Origin: Crocodylus rhombifer
Taxonomy: Eukaryota; Chordata; Crocodylia; Crocodylidae
Direction of reading: 5' to 3'
DNA: 64,000 bases
Assembly: GCA_038503035.1 (NCBI GenBank)
Contig: JAVSML010025531.1
Span: forward strand, 186,001 to 250,000
In this document: positions 58,965 through 64,000 of the stretch, piece after piece
Layout: every line of letters begins with the position of its first letter
Position numbering within the stretch: position 1 is the first letter of the stretch
Made by a program: the position numbers and the translations under genes
Notes under the pieces: generated by a model
The model's input: the letters and a program-made list of their open reading frames with translations, nothing else
Databases searched by the model: none
What the model was told of the DNA's origin: nothing

Positions 58965-60090
58965 TTCATCCTGCTGGTAAGTCCCTTGTGGGGGGAGGGA
59001 AGGAGTGTGGGGGTACAGATCAACATCCCTGCAGTGAGAGAGGGTTTGGGGCTGGGACAGGGGCTGGGGAAAGCACTGCCCAGTCAGAGCAGGAGAAGGG
59101 GGGCACGGGGTGGGGCAGCTCCTGCTGCTGCATACCATGAGTCCAGCAGCTCTCATCACTGCTCCTGCCACTGAGGGTACAGGGGCGATGTGTGCTCATA
59201 GATCTGTGTGTGGCAGTTGAGGCCAGGGCTGTGCCAAGCTGTGGTCTGGATGGGTGATGGAAGGCACTGGGAGTGGGGGCTATGTTCTTCTGCTGTGGTG
59301 TGGTGGAGCCACTGTGCTGCCTCTGGACAAGTGGCACACAGCAGCAGGAGCCACCCCAGCCTCCCTGCACCTCCTGGACAAGCAGTGGCTTTGTCCCAGG
59401 CCCACCCACCATGCCATGGCTGGGTGATTGGTGGCAGCACATGGGTGGGGGGTGTGCCTCTGGCTTGGGGCAGGGTGGATGGCAGAGTGGAGGCTATGGG
59501 GTGTTGTAGCCACCCTAAAATCTGCTGTAGCTCCCCCATATCTCTCACTGCCTGCCCAGAGTGCAGCCTGGTGCAGCCCCAGCCCCACCCACTCTGCCCT
59601 GATCTGGGGGCACAAGCCCCCCCATGCTCTGCTGCTGCTTGCCCAGCTGGGGTGGATGGGAGGGCACGGAATGAAGCTGCTGCTCGTTTGGAAGGTGCAG
59701 GGAGACCAGGGTGGCTCCTGTTGCTATGCGCGACTTGTTCAGCTGCTCCACCCCACCCCAGCTGGGTGAGCGGCAGGAGGGCATAACCCCTGCTGCCAGT
59801 GCATTTTGCCACCTACCTAGAATGCAGCCTGGTGCAGCCCTGGCCCTGCCCACCCTGTGCAGATCCAGGGGTACATGCCCCTCCCCCATGCCCTCCCAGA
59901 CTGGCAATGGGAGCAGTGGCAAGAGCTGCTGGATGAGCTGGTCCCGGACCAGCAGTCCACAGCAGTGGGAAGTGCCCCCCCACCCCAGCCCCAATCTACC
60001 CCTTGCTGTGGGGGTGTTGATCTGCACCCATTCCCTTTCCTTCCCTCCTCCCTCACCACAACAGACTTACCAGCTGGACGCAGCTGTGTT
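58965..60090. mobile_element. GC-rich fold-back element, copy 2
   Basis: The left arm (gctggtaagtcccttgtgg, cagatcaacatccctgcagtgag; about 58972-59075) is mirrored by the right arm (ctgtgggggtgttgatctg, accacaacagacttaccagc; about 59980-60080). The interior contains further inverted and direct copies of 'gcagcctggtgcagccc' (59571 and 59823) and 'gtggctcctg' blocks. Same arms as copy 1 at 9362-10063, but the interior is about 420 bp longer. The long open frames here are by-products of low-stop GC-rich sequence. Confidence 0.75.
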
Positions 60091-60895
60091 GAGCATCGAT
60101 AAAGGAACCAATCCCCCTTTTATAACATTATTCCTATAGGAAAACTGGTTCTGAGTTGCAATGTTTTAACTTGACACGTGGTTTTCAGGAATCAATTGCT
60201 TTGTAAGACTGCATGTATAGAGACACTACACTTTTACCACTATAGATCATTGGAAGCTGCTCTGTACCTGTAATAGAACAGAATTTTAGCATGTAAAACC
60301 AGTCTGTACCCATAACAGAACAGAAGTATGGCACTAGACTCATTTAAATGGCAGAATCTGGTCTAAGATTTCCTGCCCCCCTCAAAAGTGTTTGCTGCTG
60401 ATCTAAACTACACCATTTACAGAAAACTCTGTAACTTAAGATTGATTCTGTCTTGGGCTTTTTGAATGTCTGTACCTAGCCCTGATCTCTTTATTCTGAG
60501 TTTGAACTTGTCATTTTTGGCTTTGTCCATCATAATCTCCTCCATGGCAACCAGTTGTGGTGCCATGACCAGAGGTTTTCTTTAGTTTAGGTGAAGAATT
60601 TAAGTGGTGAACGTGAAAAAATTGTTAAAGGGGAGCCATTTTTATTAACCAAACAGGATACTGCCAAATGTCTAACATCTGTCCATAGTGGTGGTTTGGG
60701 GAAAAAGAAATGCAGAATGAAATAAATGAATTATTTTATGGAAAGATTGTTTTTTCTCTACCTAGCGGAGTTTTTAATCCTGCAATGGATCATACTTTCT
60801 CACTTTGTAGTATAATCCACCATAAAGATTTGCTGATGCATAATATCAGGATGCAGCAAGAGCATGCATTTGCTATTCACTGGGCAAGTCTTCAC
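60091..60895. other. AT-rich stretch, nothing recognised
   Basis: No gene or further element supported. Confidence 0.45.
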
Positions 60896-61083
60896 ATTCA
60901 TTAATACACCGTAATTTTGGTGCATTAAGTTTAGTGTCTATAATAATGGGTGCATACTTTTCTTTGTGGTGATACCATGCAGTAGGCTATTTCTACTGTG
61001 CATTAGCATGGTTTTTGTCTGCCACGCTGACGTGCAGTAGAATTAGTCTACTGCGCATTTAGTGTCTCATGTAGGTGCATCTA
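60896..61083. mobile_element. TIR element 'ctactgcaca', copy 4
   Basis: Contains gcagtaggctatttctactgtgc, gacgtgcagtagaattagtctactgcgc and the family right end agtgtctcatgtaggtgcatcta. The left terminal repeat is unclear. Abuts the next element directly. Confidence 0.6.
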
Positions 61084-61499
61084 CTGGGTGTGTCTACACG
61101 TGGAGTTATGTGCGTTTAAACTTAATATGCCTTAAAGCACATTAAGGCAATTTAGGCATGCATCTACAAGTAGATGCTATAATGTGCATTAAGATGTGTT
61201 AAATTTAGTCCGCCATAGCTAAGTCTCATTAGCCCACATGTAGCCATGCTAATGAGCATTAATAAAGTGTGTGTCAATAGACACATACACAATGCATTAA
61301 GTGTCTATACATGGGCTAATGTGACTTGGCTATGCAAGCTTAAATTTGGTACTTGCTTTAAGCAGGTATCAAATTTAAGTAGGGTTAGCCTAAAATTGGC
61401 ATTTTAAGGTGCATTAAGGGTGTGCACATGTAGACACACACCCTTAATGGTAATTTTAGGCTAATCCCACTTAAAAGCGCCACTGTAGACATGCCCACT
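61084..61499. mobile_element. MITE with internal hairpin, 'gtgtctacac' termini
   Basis: Left tgggtgtgtctacacgtgg is mirrored by cactgtagacatgccca on the right. In the right third, tttaagtagggttagcctaaaattggc and ttttaggctaatcccacttaaa form a second hairpin around gggtgtgcacatgtagacacac. Non-coding, about 415 bp. Confidence 0.75.
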
Positions 61500-64000
61500 G
61501 AGCATGAAACTAAACAAGTTCTACTTTGTCATATAAGCTCCACCTTGCTTATCTCTATGTACCTCATAGATCTGTAGAAGACATAGTGCCCTGAATGTAG
61601 TTAAGCCACCCTTCTGCTTATGGATCTTGGTTCTCATAACCTTTTACTAGAATTTGAATGGGATACTGGGGCTGTAGCATGTTTTTTTGTTTTCGTTTAA
61701 GGAGCTCTCTCCTGAAAGGAAAGACAATTTCATATGCAATGTTGTCCTCAAACTTCAAAAAAGGTGGAAAACATGAAATGCTTGCTATTTTTTATAATGT
61801 ATGCACTAAAATGTCACTGTAGTTGCATATAAGGTAATAGATCATTTCAAACATGCACATTCTTGAAGTGCATAGTTCATTTATTATTATTATCATAATT
61901 AAATCTGTAATATTAAAATGCATAATATTGTTAAAACATAACTGGTGGCAGTAAGACCAGTTTTAAATAGCATTGTAAAGGACTTGATTGGAAGAAAACT
62001 CTCTTTTTTTAATATCTAAACATTTTATTTTTCACAAACTAAACAATATTTGAAGTCTCATGTTAGTTTTAGCGTGTTTTATAGATTGCCAGTAATTTTG
62101 AGTAGGTAAGATGCAGGCCTGCATGGTTTGGTAGGTTATACATCTGATGGAGACTGTACTAGTCTTTCCTCAGCAGCAATTTTTTTCCTCTGAAGTGTTT
62201 TCAAAACTTTTAAAAGGGTTATTGCTGGTCCTTTTTGCTATGGCTCAAATTCTGTGGCAACTACAATAGATATTCAAAGACTGTACAAACTAGGGTATCT
62301 TAAACATACATATTTCATATGTATTCATATGTCAAGAACTTTAACTCTCTGCTCTTTCCCTATAGATAACAAATGTAATGCATATAGTGTAAGAAAAGTC
62401 CTCTAACAAGAAAAAGCCAGAGGATCAACAGGGATCTTTGTTTAATATAATGCTGATCCTATGCTCCACAAAACTTGTTAACATGAGGCTACTCCTACAA
62501 TATATAAAGGTTAGCATTTACAGTTCTACAACTCCAGCAATTTTCATTTACATTTCAAAGAAACAGAGAGCTCACATCTCTGATTCCAGTATTCAGTAAA
62601 GCTGGATAAGCAGTCCTATATCCATCCAGTATGACTAGTTTTCATCAATTTCATTTGTTCCATTTTCTCAGTTGCCTCTTTAATTTTTCTGATCATTGGC
62701 TTATAATCTGATTTGACGGCAAAAGAGTGACCAAAAATATATTGATGTAAATGCTTGTAAACCAGATAGAACTGCATTTTTCATTTGGGCTCATTTTCTT
62801 TAGTCTGTGTGAACAACTTTGAAGCTCATGACTCTACTTCAACAGGCCATTTTTAAGTGTACCTGCTTACATAGCTAGTTGTTTACTTTGATTAGAAAAA
62901 GCAAGCATAGTAGCTGTTTGCTCTGTAACATCGCTTGTCATTCTGGAAAGTAACACTGTACTGCCTATATTACATAGATTAATTATTTTGCTATAGGAAC
63001 TGTTACTGCTGTATGCATTTCAGATGGCTTCTGACTTTAACTACATCAAGAAAATCTCTTAGCTAAAACAATGGCCCTTGCTGATACTCAACTCCATGTG
63101 ATTCTTGTCTACAGCTATACATCTTTGTGAAGTGATTCCATCTTCATTTGGAATATTTTACAATCCTTTTCAGCAAAGGCTTGTCTTTGTTGTTGCTACC
63201 TGCCAACTTTGAGGCTCTATGCCTACTTAAAACCCAACTAAAGTCAAAGACCAGCTAAATGCATACTATTGCTAAATATCCTTGTGCCAATCATCCCACT
63301 TTTGAATATAAAAGTAAACATTTGGGAATATATAATATATCTTTCCAATATCTAGGACTACCATAATTACTTGGGCTGCTCCCTAGCTCTGCAGGGAACC
63401 AGAATATAGCTAGGGAATCAGCTTGGAGTGAGAGAACAGTGAGGGAATTGGTGCTGGATCTCGCTGCTCTCTGCCTCTGGACTGATTCCCATGCTGATCC
63501 TGGCTCTTTACTGGATCTTGCACTATTCTGAATCTTGCACTGCTCCTTGGGTCTCTGCCAAGCCAGGGAGCAATGACAGATCCAGTACAGAGCCACACGG
63601 ATGCACAGCATGTGGCAGTGGAGGGGGCAGACAGCAGGGAAGCAAGTGGCAGGGACAGACGATGTGTATGTGAGTGGTGGGAGGGGGGGATGGGTGACAT
63701 CAGGGGGAAAGGCAGAGGGGCAGACTGTCTGGCCCTCCTGCTAGCTGCTGCTGTTTCCCTACCACCAGTATCCTTGTAATGGTGGGGGGCTGAATTGAAG
63801 ATGACCTTCTAATATTAGATTATTTACATAGAAAATTATAAAAAAATATACAGAATCTAATTTTGGAGGGTTGGTCTTAAATACGAAGTTGTTTTGGATT
63901 CCGGTATATGCAGTAAATCAGTTGTGCTATATTTGATTCTAAGATTTTTCACTTATACCACACAAAGATATAGCAAGAAAAAAGTTATGTATGTGTATAT
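61500..64000. other. AT-rich stretch to the window end
   Basis: No exon recognised. 63600-63730 is GC-richer and 63800-63905 shows an old repeat edge like that at 8622 and 50748. Confidence 0.45.

Noticed and set aside
59156..59812. 218-codon minus-strand and 192-codon plus-strand open frames
   Set aside because: They overlap on opposite strands inside the GC-rich fold-back element, with low-complexity composition and no domain.

Overview
The window looks like nuclear DNA of a vertebrate, most likely a non-avian sauropsid; a crocodilian is my best guess and a turtle is not excluded. The reasons are several 5'-truncated CR1 LINE copies at different ages, many short hAT-type elements with 8-bp target duplications, solo LTRs, CA/AG microsatellites, very low density of coding sequence and one CpG island. 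There is no operon, ribosome binding site pattern, phage, CRISPR array or other prokaryotic feature. The species call is inference from repeat style only.

The coding content is small. Two plausible first coding exons lie on the + strand. One is at 145-310: polypyrimidine/AG acceptor, ATG at 250, GT donor after 310. The other is in the CpG island at about 41880-42480: ATG at 42314, donor after 42377. Both end in splice phase 1. They may be alternative 5' exons of one gene whose remaining exons lie beyond the window, or may belong to two genes. I do not recognise either protein start. Everything else is intron or intergenic sequence and repeats.

Region by region. 1-2.3 kb: candidate exon, then an AT-rich stretch with a palindromic 'aaccagttt' motif cluster. 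2.4-4.5 kb: a CR1 endonuclease fragment and a GC-rich solo LTR with a perfect 5-bp duplication. 7-7.8 kb: CR1 pieces broken by one arm of an inverted repeat pair. 9.3-10.5 kb: a long-armed fold-back element and a short hAT element. 11.4-13.3 kb: a TIR element, a 187-bp snap-back element and an LTR-like unit. 14.2-15.6 kb: a second solo LTR and a hAT element with a perfect 8-bp duplication. 16.2-21.3 kb: a 5.05-kb hAT-like element invaded by LTR-like sequence. 21.6-25 kb: three CR1 segments of different ages. 27.3-29.6 kb: a hAT element, CA repeats and an LTR-like unit. 32-33.7 kb: an LTR-like unit and a TIR element. 35.9-36.8 kb: a CR1 reverse-transcriptase remnant. 41.3-42.5 kb: a nested MITE pair followed by the CpG-island promoter. 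42.5-55 kb: AT-rich, probably the first intron of the CpG-island gene, with scattered MITEs. 55.5-60.1 kb: a CR1 fragment, a third solo LTR and the second copy of the fold-back element. 60.9-61.5 kb: two adjacent TIR elements.

I found no new functional gene system. The most informative observations are structural: a family of LTRs with TATA boxes unusually close to the 5' end and tandem-repeat bodies, a precise paralogous pre-insertion site for one LTR, a large hAT-like element used as a landing site, repeated fold-back elements, and the possible pair of phase-matched alternative first exons.
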